Assembly: GCA_016938795.1 (NCBI GenBank)
Contig: JAFGTZ010000431.1
Coordinates: 1 to 8,366, forward strand
Reading direction: 5' to 3'
Origin: Chromatiaceae bacterium
Lineage (GTDB): Bacteria > Pseudomonadota > Gammaproteobacteria > Chromatiales > Chromatiaceae
DNA length: 8,366 nucleotides
Shown here: in pieces, positions 1 through 6,737 of the stretch
Layout: every line of letters starts with the position of its first letter
How positions within the stretch are numbered: position 1 is the first letter of the stretch
Position numbers and translations under genes: made by a program
Notes under the pieces: model-generated
The model's input: only the letters and a program-made list of their open reading frames with translations
Told to the model about the DNA's origin: nothing
The model's database searches: none

Positions 1-748
1 GCAGCGCTCGCGTGCCCAGGTCGATGTCGGGGCTGAGCGCCTCGATATGGCCCTCGAAGCGCCGTCCCGGATAGGCCGCAACCTCGATGCGCACCGACTG
101 GCCTGGAGAGACCTGGCTCAGATGGCGCTCGGGCAGGCTGTAATCGACATAGATGGGGTTGAGCGACTGCAAGGTCACGATGGGGTCTCCGGCGCTCAGA
201 AACTGGCCTGGATTGACCTGGCGAATGCCAAGCTCGCCGCTGAAGGGGGCGCGGATGGTTTTTTTCGCGATGCCGGCCTGCTTGGCCGCGACCAGGGCGC
301 GCGCTTGGTCGAGCTGGGCGCTGGCGGCATCGAAATCGCCTTGGGCCACCGCGCGATCACGCAGCAGTTGCCGTGTCCGCTCCAGTTGAATGCCTGCCAG
401 GCGCTCGGCGGCCAGCAGTCCGTCGAGATCGGCGCGATCAATGCTGTCATCGAGACGCAGCAGGGGCGCGCCCGCCTCGACCCGCTCACCCGACTCGAAG
501 AGAATCTCGCGGACCTGTCCCTCGACCTCGCTGCTGACCTCAACCCATTGCACCGCCTGCACGCTGCCAATGCCCCGCAGCACCGGCTCCCAGCGCGCAA
601 GGCGCACCTCGATCACCTCGACTGTTGGGGCCGGTTGAGGCTGCGAGAAAAAGGCGATCTGCTCGCGGATCTGGCGGTATTTGAGATAACCAAGACCGGC
701 AGCCAAGGCCGCCAGAACCATCAGCACCATGAGAATGCGGGCTAACAT
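1..748 (-). CDS. RND efflux periplasmic adaptor (membrane fusion protein), 3' part missing
   Basis: This is the periplasmic adaptor of an RND-type export pump, which would link an inner-membrane transporter to an outer-membrane channel. The first 249 residues are present; the frame stays open at the left edge. Residues 4-23 form one hydrophobic anchor (ILMVLMVLAALAAGLGYL) without a lipobox cysteine. Residues about 66-100 form the first half of a lipoyl domain (VEGQVREILFESGERV), 101-165 a short alpha-helical hairpin, 165-197 the second lipoyl half (IRAPFSGELGIRQVNPGQF), and 198-249 the start of the beta-barrel (NPIYVDYSLPERHL, AYPGRRFEG). These features and their order match the AcrA/MexH-like family. 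The ATG at 748 is chosen because the anchor follows at once; a GAGG at 763-760 lies 11 bases upstream, a long spacing. The pump gene probably lies beyond the left edge, but that is inferred. The substrate cannot be deduced. Confidence 0.9.
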   Translation of the reverse strand, partial: MLARILMVLMVLAALAAGLGYLKYRQIREQIAFFSQPQPAPTVEVIEVRLARWEPVLRGIGSVQAVQWVEVSSEVEGQVREILFESGERVEAGAPLLRLDDSIDRADLDGLLAAERLAGIQLERTRQLLRDRAVAQGDFDAASAQLDQARALVAAKQAGIAKKTIRAPFSGELGIRQVNPGQFLSAGDPIVTLQSLNPIYVDYSLPERHLSQVSPGQSVRIEVAAYPGRRFEGHIEALSPDIDLGTRAL

Positions 749-850
749 GCGGGTTCATGCCTCGGGGTCAAATCAAAGGCTTGAGGATCGAAACATCAGG
801 GGAGTGGCGCGATGCAGGCGGCAGTCCTCAGGATCCCGTTCAGGGGCATG

Positions 851-856
851 AGTATA
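851..856 (-). promoter_or_regulatory. Candidate -10 box for the adaptor gene
   Basis: Reading the minus strand, TATACT at 856-851 differs from the sigma-70 -10 consensus at one base and lies about 100 bases before the adaptor ATG. No good -35 hexamer stands at the usual distance; a TTCAGG 16 bases upstream is poor. This is motif matching only. Confidence 0.25.
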
Positions 857-1078
857 GCCAAGCAGGCATGGTCCTGAACCAATACTCTCTATGCGGCTGT
901 CGTGATGCTTTATATGCTCATCGCACATCAGTTTTTCGGTTTTCCTCATAGGCTCCGGGGCTGGGTGATGGCCACGGGGGCCGCCGTGAATCCCTCCCTG
1001 GAGGCTTGACCGCAGCATCCCTGCCGCTGACACCCCCGCGTCCATCCCCCAGCCCTCACCGAAAAATCCATCTGTGAT

Positions 1079-1087
1079 TGGTATAAC
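1079..1087 (+). promoter_or_regulatory. Candidate extended -10 promoter for the methyltransferase
   Basis: TGG followed by TATAAC (1082-1087) fits an extended -10 element (TGn-TATAAT) with one mismatch in the hexamer. No -35 hexamer is recognisable at 17 bases (the bases there are CCGAAA), which extended -10 promoters can tolerate. The predicted transcript would start near 1094, leaving a leader of about 105 bases that contains the palindrome at 1145-1163. Confidence 0.35.
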
Positions 1088-1144
1088 GTAGCGCAAGCAA
1101 GATACGCACCGCGTACCATGTGCCAGGCGCGAAGGCTGGCGCAA

Positions 1145-1163
1145 GGGTGCGCACTGCGCACCC
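1145..1163. repeat. Perfect 19-bp palindrome upstream of the methyltransferase
   Basis: The sequence GGGTGCGCACTGCGCACCC has two perfect 9-base arms around one central C. As DNA it could be an operator for a dimeric regulator. As RNA it would fold into a GC-rich stem of 8 pairs with a 3-base loop. No T-run follows, so it is not a normal intrinsic terminator. It ends 36 bases before the preferred ATG at 1200. I see no second full copy in the window. Confidence 0.6.
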
Positions 1164-1199
1164 GAGACTGTGATTTGCTCTATTCTGGAACTCTATCTC

Positions 1200-1931
1200 A
1201 TGCCATCCGAATCCCTCAGGCCCCGCCTGAACAATCCCGAGGCCTATCGTCGGTGCGAGGAAGTCGATCTGCTCGATGCGCTGCTCGACGCGCGTGGGCG
1301 TCGGATACTCGAACTCGGCTGTGGTTCAGCCTGGATGACCCGCCAGCTTGTTGAGCGTTGTGGGGCCGCGCAGGTCACGGCCACCGAGGTCGATCGCATT
1401 CAGCATGATAAAAATCTCGCCATTCAGGATCTGCCGCAGGTTTGCTTCCGGCTTGGCGGCGCCGAGGCGATTGCCGATCCGGATGCCAGTTACGAGCGTG
1501 TCTGTCTGTTCAAGTCGCTGCATCATGTCCCCATCGAACTCATGGATCAGGCGCTGCGCGAGATTCATCGGGTGCTTGCGCCGGGCGGTCTGCTCTATGT
1601 CTCGGAACCCGTCTACTGGGGGCCCTTCAATGAGCTGATGCGCCTCATCCACGACGAGCGCGAGGCGCGGCTTGCGGCCTTCGAGTCCTTGATGCGCGCG
1701 CTTGAGTCCGGGCTGTTTCGGCTGGAGCGCGAGGTCTTTTATCAATCCGAGGGGCTCTATCGCGATTGGGAGAGCTTCGCCGCGCGCTTCATTCATGTGA
1801 CCCACAGTCAGCGCGCGACCGATTCGGAACGGCTGGCGGTTATCCGCGCCGCCTTCGAGCGTCATCTCGGCCCCGAGGGCGCGCGTTTTCTCAAGCCGCA
1901 CCGGGTTGATCTGCTGCGACGCCTGCCCTGA
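1200..1931 (+). CDS. Class I SAM-dependent methyltransferase (Methyltransf_11 type)
   Basis: This 243-residue cytoplasmic protein should transfer a methyl group from S-adenosylmethionine; the acceptor is unknown. The Rossmann fold is visible: motif I ILELGCGSA at 36-44, an acidic residue ending strand 2 (E63, in ATEVD), FKSLHHVP at 104-111, and the post-loop VLAPGGLLYVSEP at 125-137. The C-terminal third (about 140-243) is rich in charged helices and probably forms the acceptor-side cap. The ATG at 1200 is preferred: GGAA at 1187-1190 lies 9 bases upstream. An in-frame GTG at 1170 would add ten residues but has no ribosome site and sits directly behind the palindrome. The gene converges on the CysZ-J gene with only 12 bases between the stops. 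The family includes enzymes for quinones, lipids and small metabolites, and I cannot choose among them. Confidence 0.85.
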   Translation: MPSESLRPRLNNPEAYRRCEEVDLLDALLDARGRRILELGCGSAWMTRQLVERCGAAQVTATEVDRIQHDKNLAIQDLPQVCFRLGGAEAIADPDASYERVCLFKSLHHVPIELMDQALREIHRVLAPGGLLYVSEPVYWGPFNELMRLIHDEREARLAAFESLMRALESGLFRLEREVFYQSEGLYRDWESFAARFIHVTHSQRATDSERLAVIRAAFERHLGPEGARFLKPHRVDLLRRLP

Positions 1932-1947
1932 GCACGATTCGACTCAG
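1928..1947. terminator. Possible bidirectional hairpin spanning both stop codons
   Basis: CTGAG (1928-1932) and CTCAG (1943-1947) form an inverted repeat around a 10-base loop, itself containing CGA-T-TCG. The TGA stops of the two convergent genes lie inside the two arms. There is no T-run on either side and the stem is short, so termination is only a guess based on its position. Confidence 0.25.
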
Positions 1948-3158
1948 CGTAGCAGCACCTCGCGGGCCTCGTTGATCTTGGCGGCCAGATAGGCCGAACC
2001 GCCCCGATCGGGATGCAGGCGCTGGATGAGACGGCGGTGAGCGGCGCGAATGGCCTCGTGCTCGGCCTGCGGACCAAGACCTAGAATGGCCAATGCCTCC
2101 TCGTTCGATAGGGGCGCTGTGCTCTCCGGGGTGCGCGGGGGGTCGGGCGCGCGTTCGTGCGCGGACGCGCGGCGCGACTCCTTGAAGGTCTGTCCGCGCT
2201 CCTGACTGAGATAGGCCTCCAGCGCCTCGGCCGATTCGGGATCGGTGCGATAGCAGAGTGCGAGCAGCTCCAGCAACTGCTCGGTGGGCACCTCCGCAAG
2301 CGCGCGTCCCCGGTGCGCGCTGGGTGGCTCGTCGCCATCGAGCAGTTCGCCGTGGATGCGCCCCGAGAGATGGTCGATGAGCAGCACAACCCGGCGGGTT
2401 GCCACCCGCGACTCATGGGCCTGCGGGCTGCCGAGTGCGCCGCGAAATTCGCGCACCCACATGGCCGTGGCCCCGGCGACCGCGCTTGGCATGAGGATGA
2501 AATTCAGCACCGGCACCAGGCTCATGCCCGCAGCTGCGGCGCCAAATCCAAGACTGAGAGCGCGCCGATGTCCGAGACGCGCGCGTATTTCGCGAAAACG
2601 CAGACCCTGATTGCCCATGGGGTAGTCACTGTACTCAAGGGCTAAAATCCAGGCCGTGTAGAGAAACCACAGCGGCGGGCCGATGAGCGGAACCCAGAGC
2701 AGCAGCAGAAAGGGGATGGCCAGCAGCAGGGCGTAGAGGATCTTGGCCAGCTCATCGAGCAGCGTGGGCAGAAGGCCGGTGAAGAGTTCGCGCCAGTCGC
2801 CCGCCTGCTCCAGCGGGCGGCCTGTGAGCAGACGCTCAACCTTGGCCGCCAGCAGTGTGTTGAAAGGCGCGGCCAGCAGATTGGCCACCAGGGTAAAGCT
2901 GTAGAACACGCCAAGCAGCACAAAGAGGGCAAACAGCGGCCACAGCAGCCACTCCAGCCAGGCGAGCCAGACCGGAACCTGGGCAAAGAGCGCCTGCATG
3001 AGTCGCTCGAACTGGCGCACGAGGACCACAATGCCAAGGCCAAAGACGAGGCTATTGATCAACAGCGGAATGAGCACGAAGAGGCGCAGTCCGGGCCGGG
3101 CGATGAGGCGCATTCCCTGCCACAGATAGCCCGCGCCAAGCAGTGGATGGGTCAGCAT
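1944..3158 (-). CDS. Fusion protein: CysZ/EI24 membrane domain plus C-terminal J domain
   Basis: This 404-residue inner-membrane protein has two parts. Residues 1 to about 240 match the CysZ/EI24 (DUF540) family, whose E. coli member carries sulfate into the cytoplasm for cysteine synthesis; GAGYLWQGMRLIARPGLR at the start, hydrophobic segments near 25-48, 63-98, 136-172 and 203-231, and VPVLNFILMPSAVAGATAMW before the end are typical. Residues 250-325 resemble the domain before the J domain in small membrane-bound J proteins. A proline-rich linker (about 326-349) follows, then a J domain at 351-404 with H382-P383-D384 and a Pam18/TIM14-like ending (SAYLAAKINEAREVLL). E. coli CysZ ends soon after ATAMW. 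A J domain stimulates an Hsp70 (DnaK) ATPase. The ATG at 3158 fits the family start; a further ATG at 3275 adds 39 unlikely residues. Neither start has a Shine-Dalgarno site. Sulfate transport by this fusion is inferred. Confidence 0.85.
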   Translation of the reverse strand: MLTHPLLGAGYLWQGMRLIARPGLRLFVLIPLLINSLVFGLGIVVLVRQFERLMQALFAQVPVWLAWLEWLLWPLFALFVLLGVFYSFTLVANLLAAPFNTLLAAKVERLLTGRPLEQAGDWRELFTGLLPTLLDELAKILYALLLAIPFLLLLWVPLIGPPLWFLYTAWILALEYSDYPMGNQGLRFREIRARLGHRRALSLGFGAAAAGMSLVPVLNFILMPSAVAGATAMWVREFRGALGSPQAHESRVATRRVVLLIDHLSGRIHGELLDGDEPPSAHRGRALAEVPTEQLLELLALCYRTDPESAEALEAYLSQERGQTFKESRRASAHERAPDPPRTPESTAPLSNEEALAILGLGPQAEHEAIRAAHRRLIQRLHPDRGGSAYLAAKINEAREVLLR

Positions 3159-3195
3159 TGTGATGGAGAATCGGGGCTGGAGATAGGCCGCATTC

Positions 3196-3210
3196 TGCCA
3201 TGCGCTGGCA
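3196..3210. promoter_or_regulatory. Dyad in the divergent cysZ-J/amrS spacer
   Basis: TGCCA-TGCGC-TGGCA is an inverted repeat with 5-base arms and a 5-base centre. It is placed in the 159-base spacer between two divergent genes, where a shared operator would be expected. The arms are short, no protein can be assigned, and I do not see clear -35/-10 pairs around it. Confidence 0.2.
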
Positions 3211-3317
3211 AGGCGACCAAGCCGCGCGTTCGGATCGGAAAAAACCCGATGGCTCGCGGCTGGAGGAGGGAGCATGCTCAGGTGGGAAGTGGTAAGTCAT
3301 TGTCAGTGAGGCCGGTC

Positions 3318-4400
3318 ATGATTCAGGAGACTGTTCCAACCCGTTACTGGCATCGGCTTGAGGATGATCGTGTGCAGTGCGATCTGTGCCCGCGTCTCTG
3401 TCGCCTGCACGAGGGGCAGCGCGGGCTGTGTTTTGTGCGCGCCTGCCAGGGCGGCGAGATTGTGCTGACGACCTACGGGCGCTCCAGCGGCTTTTGCATC
3501 GACCCGATCGAGAAAAAGCCGCTGCATCATTATCTGCCCGGCACCCCGGTACTCTCCTTTGGCACGGCAGGCTGCAATCTCTCATGCAAGTTTTGCCAGA
3601 ACTGGGATACGACCAAGTCGCGCGAACTCGACGCCCTGGCCGATCACGCCAGCCCCGAGGCCATCGCGCGCGCGGCGCGCTCGCTCGGCTGTCGCTCGGT
3701 GGCCTTTACCTACAACGATCCCGTGATCTTTTTCGAGTACGCCCTGGATGTGGCAAGGGCCTGCCGGGCGCTGCGAGTGCGCACAGTGGCGGTCACGGCC
3801 GGTTATATTCAGCCCGAGCCACGCGCCGAGTTCTTCGCCGGCATGGACGCCGTGAATATTGACTTGAAGTCCTTCAGCGACGACTTCTATCACCGTTTGT
3901 GCGGCGGCCATCTGCAGCCCGTGCTCGAAACCCTGGAGTATCTGGTGCGCCAGACCTCGGTCTGGGTGGAAATCACCACCTTGCTGATTCCTGGCGAGAA
4001 CGATTCCGAGGCCGAGATTGACGTCCTGACTCACTGGATCGTGGAGCAGCTGAACCCTAATATTCCCTTGCATTTCAGCGCCTTTCACCCGGATTACCGC
4101 ATGCTTGATCATGCCCCTACACCTGCCGCCACCCTGAGCCGGGCGCGTGCCATCGCCCTGCGCAACGGCCTGCGCCATGTCTATACCGGCAATGTGCATG
4201 ACGAGGCCGGTTCCAGCACCTATTGCGCGCGCTGTGGCCAGCGCCTCATCGGGCGCGACTGGTATCAGCTCACCAGTTGGAACCTCGACGCCCAGGGCTG
4301 TTGCACCCAGTGCGGCGAGCGCTGTCCGGGCCTGTTCGAGCCTCGGCCTGGACACTGGGGCAGCCGGCGGGTGCCGGTGCGCATGAGCGATTTTGCCTGA
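3318..4400 (+). CDS. amrS: AmmeMemoRadiSam system radical SAM enzyme
   Basis: This 360-residue cytoplasmic iron-sulfur protein belongs to the radical SAM family named for its frequent linkage with AMMECR1 and Memo proteins; I do not know a firmly established reaction. The radical SAM cluster motif is C86-X3-C90-X2-C93 (GCNLSCKFCQNW). An N-terminal cysteine group (C21, C24, C28, C38) and the FxxDPIEKKPLHH stretch (59-71) are family features, as are AFTYNDP (129-135) and NIDLKSFSDDFY (180-191). The C-terminus holds a zinc-ribbon-like pair, C303-X2-C306 and C329-X2-C332. All expected cysteines are present and the length is normal. The ATG at 3318 has GTGAGG at 3306-3311, six bases upstream; the frame extends back to 3147, but that part overlaps the divergent gene and shows no homology. 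No AMMECR1 or Memo gene is in the window, so AmrS is alone here. Confidence 0.93.
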   Translation: MIQETVPTRYWHRLEDDRVQCDLCPRLCRLHEGQRGLCFVRACQGGEIVLTTYGRSSGFCIDPIEKKPLHHYLPGTPVLSFGTAGCNLSCKFCQNWDTTKSRELDALADHASPEAIARAARSLGCRSVAFTYNDPVIFFEYALDVARACRALRVRTVAVTAGYIQPEPRAEFFAGMDAVNIDLKSFSDDFYHRLCGGHLQPVLETLEYLVRQTSVWVEITTLLIPGENDSEAEIDVLTHWIVEQLNPNIPLHFSAFHPDYRMLDHAPTPAATLSRARAIALRNGLRHVYTGNVHDEAGSSTYCARCGQRLIGRDWYQLTSWNLDAQGCCTQCGERCPGLFEPRPGHWGSRRVPVRMSDFA

Positions 4401-4404
4401 CAGC

Positions 4405-4428
4405 CAGCTGCACAGCTGTTTTGTTTTT
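4405..4428 (+). terminator. Weak intrinsic terminator after amrS
   Basis: CAGCT (4405-4409), loop GCAC, AGCTG (4414-4418) form a 5-pair stem followed directly by TTTTGTTTTT (4419-4428). It starts five bases after the amrS stop. The U-tract is good but the stem is short, so some readthrough into the REC-HDOD gene is likely. Confidence 0.5.
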
Positions 4429-4433
4429 CTGCG

Positions 4434-4460
4434 TTGGGCGTTAACTTTAGCGGGTATTAA
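4434..4460 (+). promoter_or_regulatory. Candidate promoter for the REC-HDOD gene
   Basis: TTGGGC (4434-4439) and TATTAA (4455-4460) resemble -35 and -10 hexamers, but the 15-base spacer is short. The -10 lies within a small dyad, GGGT-ATTAA-ACCC (4452-4464). Its placement between the amrS terminator and the next gene is sensible; the match itself is modest. Confidence 0.3.
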
Positions 4461-4479
4461 ACCCTGGTTGATGTCTAGC

Positions 4480-4484
4480 AGGAG
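4480..4484 (+). promoter_or_regulatory. Ribosome binding site deciding a GTG start
   Basis: AGGAG at 4480-4484 lies five bases before the GTG at 4490. The other in-frame GTG at 4484 overlaps this site and so cannot use it. The site therefore favours 4490 as the start. Confidence 0.7.
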
Positions 4485-4489
4485 TGGCC

Positions 4490-5677
4490 GTGATCCGAGT
4501 GATGATGGTGGAAGATGACTTGTCCACGGCAAAGCTGCTTGCGCAGCTGGTTCGCAAGCTCTGGCCGCAGGCTCGGGTCGCGCATTTTTCAGAGGGCATG
4601 ACGGCGCTTGAGCACTGGCGGGAGGAGGGCGCTGATCTGGTGCTGCTCGACTGGGGACTGCCCGGGAGTGTGAGCGGTCTGGATCTGCTGCGCGACATCC
4701 GACGTGATTCGAACGATGTGGTCTGTGTCATGATCACCGGACGCGCGGCGCGCGAGATGATTCTCTCGGCGCTTCATCATCGAGTTGACGCCTACATCGT
4801 CAAGCCCTTTCGTCCCCAGGAGGTGCTAGCCCGCCTGACCGAGGTCATGAAGTCGGCGCAGGCGCTCTCGCGCATGCCCAAGCCCGCCAGCCCTGATTCG
4901 CTGGCTGATTTCGTGGCCTTGCAGTTGCGTGAGGGCGCAATCGGCATGCCGATTGCGCCCAAGTTGGTGGAAGCGCTCGCCAAGCTGCCCCAGGCGGACG
5001 CCGAACAGCGTGCCTCGCTGGTGCGCCGCTGTCGTGTCGAGCCCGCCCTGGTGGCCCGTTTGCTTGGCATAGCCAACAACAGCCACTACAACACCGGCGC
5101 GACCGTCATCGAAACCTTCGAGGGTGCGCTTGAACTGGTGGGACTCGATGGCTTGACGAATCTCGCCTTTACGCTTTCTTTGCAGCCAGGCAGCGAGCTT
5201 CGTGACGATTTCTTGCAGCGCCGCTGTTTGCTCGAACAGCGCGCCTGTCTTGATCTGGTGGCGGTTGTGAATCGTCTGGGGCAGCGCATCGAGCATGATG
5301 TCTCGGCCTGCCGCGCGGCCTGCTTGCTCTATCGAGCCGGCGAATTCACCTTGCTGCAAATTCTGCAAGCCTGGGCGGACTTGGGTCACAGCCTTGATGA
5401 GACGGCCTGTAACGCCATTATCCAGACCCATGCCGCTGAGGCCGCCATTCAGCTCAAGATGCAGTGGCAGATTCCAACCAGCATTCGTCTGCGCGCCGGT
5501 TCCACCTACCAGCTCACCTCGGGGACCGTCAAGATAGACGATATTCTGATGCGTTTGGCGGCGCTCATTGCCTCTGGCGAAGACAGCGACGAGCTTAAAC
5601 GCCTGTTCAGCCGTCTAGGCATCGCGGATCATTCCATTGATGCGTTCCGCCTCCCACCACGCAGCCCGGACACCTAG
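4490..5677 (+). CDS. Response regulator with REC and HDOD domains
   Basis: This 395-residue cytoplasmic protein joins a phosphoreceiver to an HDOD domain. Receiver residues are intact: D9/D10, phosphoacceptor D54 (VLLDWGLPG), T83 (MITG) and K105-P106 (IVKPF). After a linker (about 117-128) the HDOD region runs from about 133 to 335, with GMPIAPKLVEALAKLP, RCRVEPALVARLLGIANNS (near 170-188) and ALELVGLDGLTNLAF. HDOD is related to HD phosphohydrolases but lacks the metal-binding HD pair; known members act mainly as signalling scaffolds in motility, chemotaxis or stress control rather than as enzymes. It starts with GTG behind AGGAG. It follows amrS on the same strand, with a weak terminator and candidate promoter between. 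It converges with the diguanylate cyclase, the stops 15 bases apart. No kinase is visible nearby, so the phosphodonor and the output are unknown. Confidence 0.9.
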   Translation: MIRVMMVEDDLSTAKLLAQLVRKLWPQARVAHFSEGMTALEHWREEGADLVLLDWGLPGSVSGLDLLRDIRRDSNDVVCVMITGRAAREMILSALHHRVDAYIVKPFRPQEVLARLTEVMKSAQALSRMPKPASPDSLADFVALQLREGAIGMPIAPKLVEALAKLPQADAEQRASLVRRCRVEPALVARLLGIANNSHYNTGATVIETFEGALELVGLDGLTNLAFTLSLQPGSELRDDFLQRRCLLEQRACLDLVAVVNRLGQRIEHDVSACRAACLLYRAGEFTLLQILQAWADLGHSLDETACNAIIQTHAAEAAIQLKMQWQIPTSIRLRAGSTYQLTSGTVKIDDILMRLAALIASGEDSDELKRLFSRLGIADHSIDAFRLPPRSPDT

Positions 5678-5692
5678 GCGCCACGGTCAGTT

Positions 5693-6712
5693 TTATCGGG
5701 TCTGCTCGCAGGAAGCGAGGCGCCTTGACCAGCGGTTGAGAAAGCCATCGTGATACGGCTGGCGCGACAGATCTTGTATGAACACGGGCGAGAAAAAGCG
5801 GTAGCGCCCCTTGCCATCGCGCTTGGCCTGATACATGGCCGCGTCAGCGCGGGTAAGCAAGGAGGTGCTATCCTGTCCATCTTCGGGAAAAAGCGCGATG
5901 CCAACGCTGGCCGAGACCTGAATGCTGTCGCCATTGACTTTAAAGGGCCGTTCCAGCTGCTCGATGAGCTTAAGCGCGATGCTGGTAATCGCCTCGTGCT
6001 TGCCCTCGCCAGGCAAAATGCACACAAATTCATCGCCACCCAGACGCGCTACGAAGTCGTAGTGACGTAAGACTGAGGCAATGCGGTTTGCCGCTCTGGC
6101 GAGCAGACGGTCGCCTGTCGCATGACCAAAGGTGTCATTCACGGATTTGAAACCGTCAAGGTCAATAAAAAACAGCCCGAGCGACGTTTTGAAACGGCGC
6201 GCCTCGGCGATCCGGGCGCCCAGTTCCTGATCGAAATAGAGCCGGTTGGGAAGGCGGGTAATGGAATCGAAGGAGGCAGCGCGTCTTAGATGAAACTCCA
6301 GCGTCTTTTGCGCCGAGAGATCGAACTCGATGCAATATAGAACACGAATAGGCGATTCATCTGGAAAACTAAAGGGTTGGGTGAGCACCGTCACCTGTCC
6401 CCCATCACGCCGCTGACGCAGCAGCTCCAGCGGCGCTTGAGGAAGGTCGCCGGCGAACCAGGCCTGGATGTAGGCATCGAGATGCGGAATATCCGACTCA
6501 GCCTTGCAGATAAAAGACTGGAGTGAGCGTCCGAGAACCTCGCTGAAAGCAAAGCCGTAGAGTTTTTCACTGGCCTTGTTCCAGTACATCACGCCATCCT
6601 TGGGGCTATAGCCCTGGACTGCGATGCCGTTCAGGCTGTCAAAAAACGCCAGAAAGCGCCGTTCAGGTTCGTTATGGTAAAACAGCCCCGAAGAGGGTTG
6701 ATCGTCAACCAT
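5693..6712 (-). CDS. PAS-GGDEF diguanylate cyclase
   Basis: This 339-residue soluble protein should make cyclic di-GMP from two GTP. A PAS domain spans about 20-133 (YWNKASEKLYGF, EVLGRSLQSF), probably sensing a ligand or redox state through an unidentified cofactor. The GGDEF domain spans about 147-308: DSITRLPNR, FFIDLDGFKSVNDTFGHATGD with metal and substrate residues, and G225-G226-D227-E228-F229 as an unaltered active-site motif. R216-H-Y-D219 lies exactly five residues before GGDEF, the usual position of the inhibitory I-site, so product feedback is expected. There is no EAL domain, transmembrane segment or signal peptide. The ATG at 6712 has AAAGG (6725-6721) eight bases upstream. An in-frame TTG at 6784 would add 24 residues read from AT-rich DNA without a ribosome site. 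The PilZ gene lies upstream on the same strand, 158 bases away. Confidence 0.93.
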   Translation of the reverse strand: MVDDQPSSGLFYHNEPERRFLAFFDSLNGIAVQGYSPKDGVMYWNKASEKLYGFAFSEVLGRSLQSFICKAESDIPHLDAYIQAWFAGDLPQAPLELLRQRRDGGQVTVLTQPFSFPDESPIRVLYCIEFDLSAQKTLEFHLRRAASFDSITRLPNRLYFDQELGARIAEARRFKTSLGLFFIDLDGFKSVNDTFGHATGDRLLARAANRIASVLRHYDFVARLGGDEFVCILPGEGKHEAITSIALKLIEQLERPFKVNGDSIQVSASVGIALFPEDGQDSTSLLTRADAAMYQAKRDGKGRYRFFSPVFIQDLSRQPYHDGFLNRWSRRLASCEQTR

Positions 6713-6737
6713 CTCGCTTGCCTTTGATGAGTCGATA

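Larger units (their letters stand above)
749..1199. other. Spacer of about 450 bases between divergent genes
   Basis: This stretch separates the divergent adaptor and methyltransferase genes. It contains reading frames (757-951 plus, 773-1144 minus, 946-1161 minus), but none has a recognisable domain, a good ribosome site or convincing codon use, so I treat it as non-coding. Recognisable items are a TATACT hexamer on the minus strand (856-851), an extended -10-like TGGTATAAC on the plus strand (1079-1087) and a perfect 19-bp palindrome (1145-1163). I see no tRNA, transposon end or repeat array. At about 450 bases it is long compared with the other gaps in the window, so a small RNA or degraded gene is possible but not supported. 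Confidence 0.5.

Noticed and set aside
47..745. Plus-strand frame of 232 codons at the left end
   Set aside because: It is antisense to the membrane fusion protein, whose domains are clear on the minus strand. The plus-strand product has no recognisable features.
773..1144. Minus-strand frame of 123 codons in the left spacer
   Set aside because: The product is low in hydrophobic structure and has no known motif or ribosome site. The candidate promoter elements also fall inside it.
1170..1199. GTG at 1170 as the methyltransferase start
   Set aside because: It has no ribosome site and sits behind a strong hairpin, whereas the ATG at 1200 has GGAA at a good distance.
1326..1901. Minus-strand frame of 191 codons opposite the methyltransferase
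   Set aside because: It overlaps the conserved methyltransferase motifs completely and shows no domain or ribosome site of its own.
3655..3690. Alternating CG-rich run in amrS as a possible special DNA structure
   Set aside because: It encodes a normal Ala/Arg-rich helix of the enzyme, and such runs are expected in GC-rich coding DNA.
3582..4532. Long minus-strand frame (316 codons) opposite amrS
   Set aside because: It is the mirror of a well-conserved gene. High GC at third positions leaves the antisense frame without stops, and its translation has no recognisable domain.
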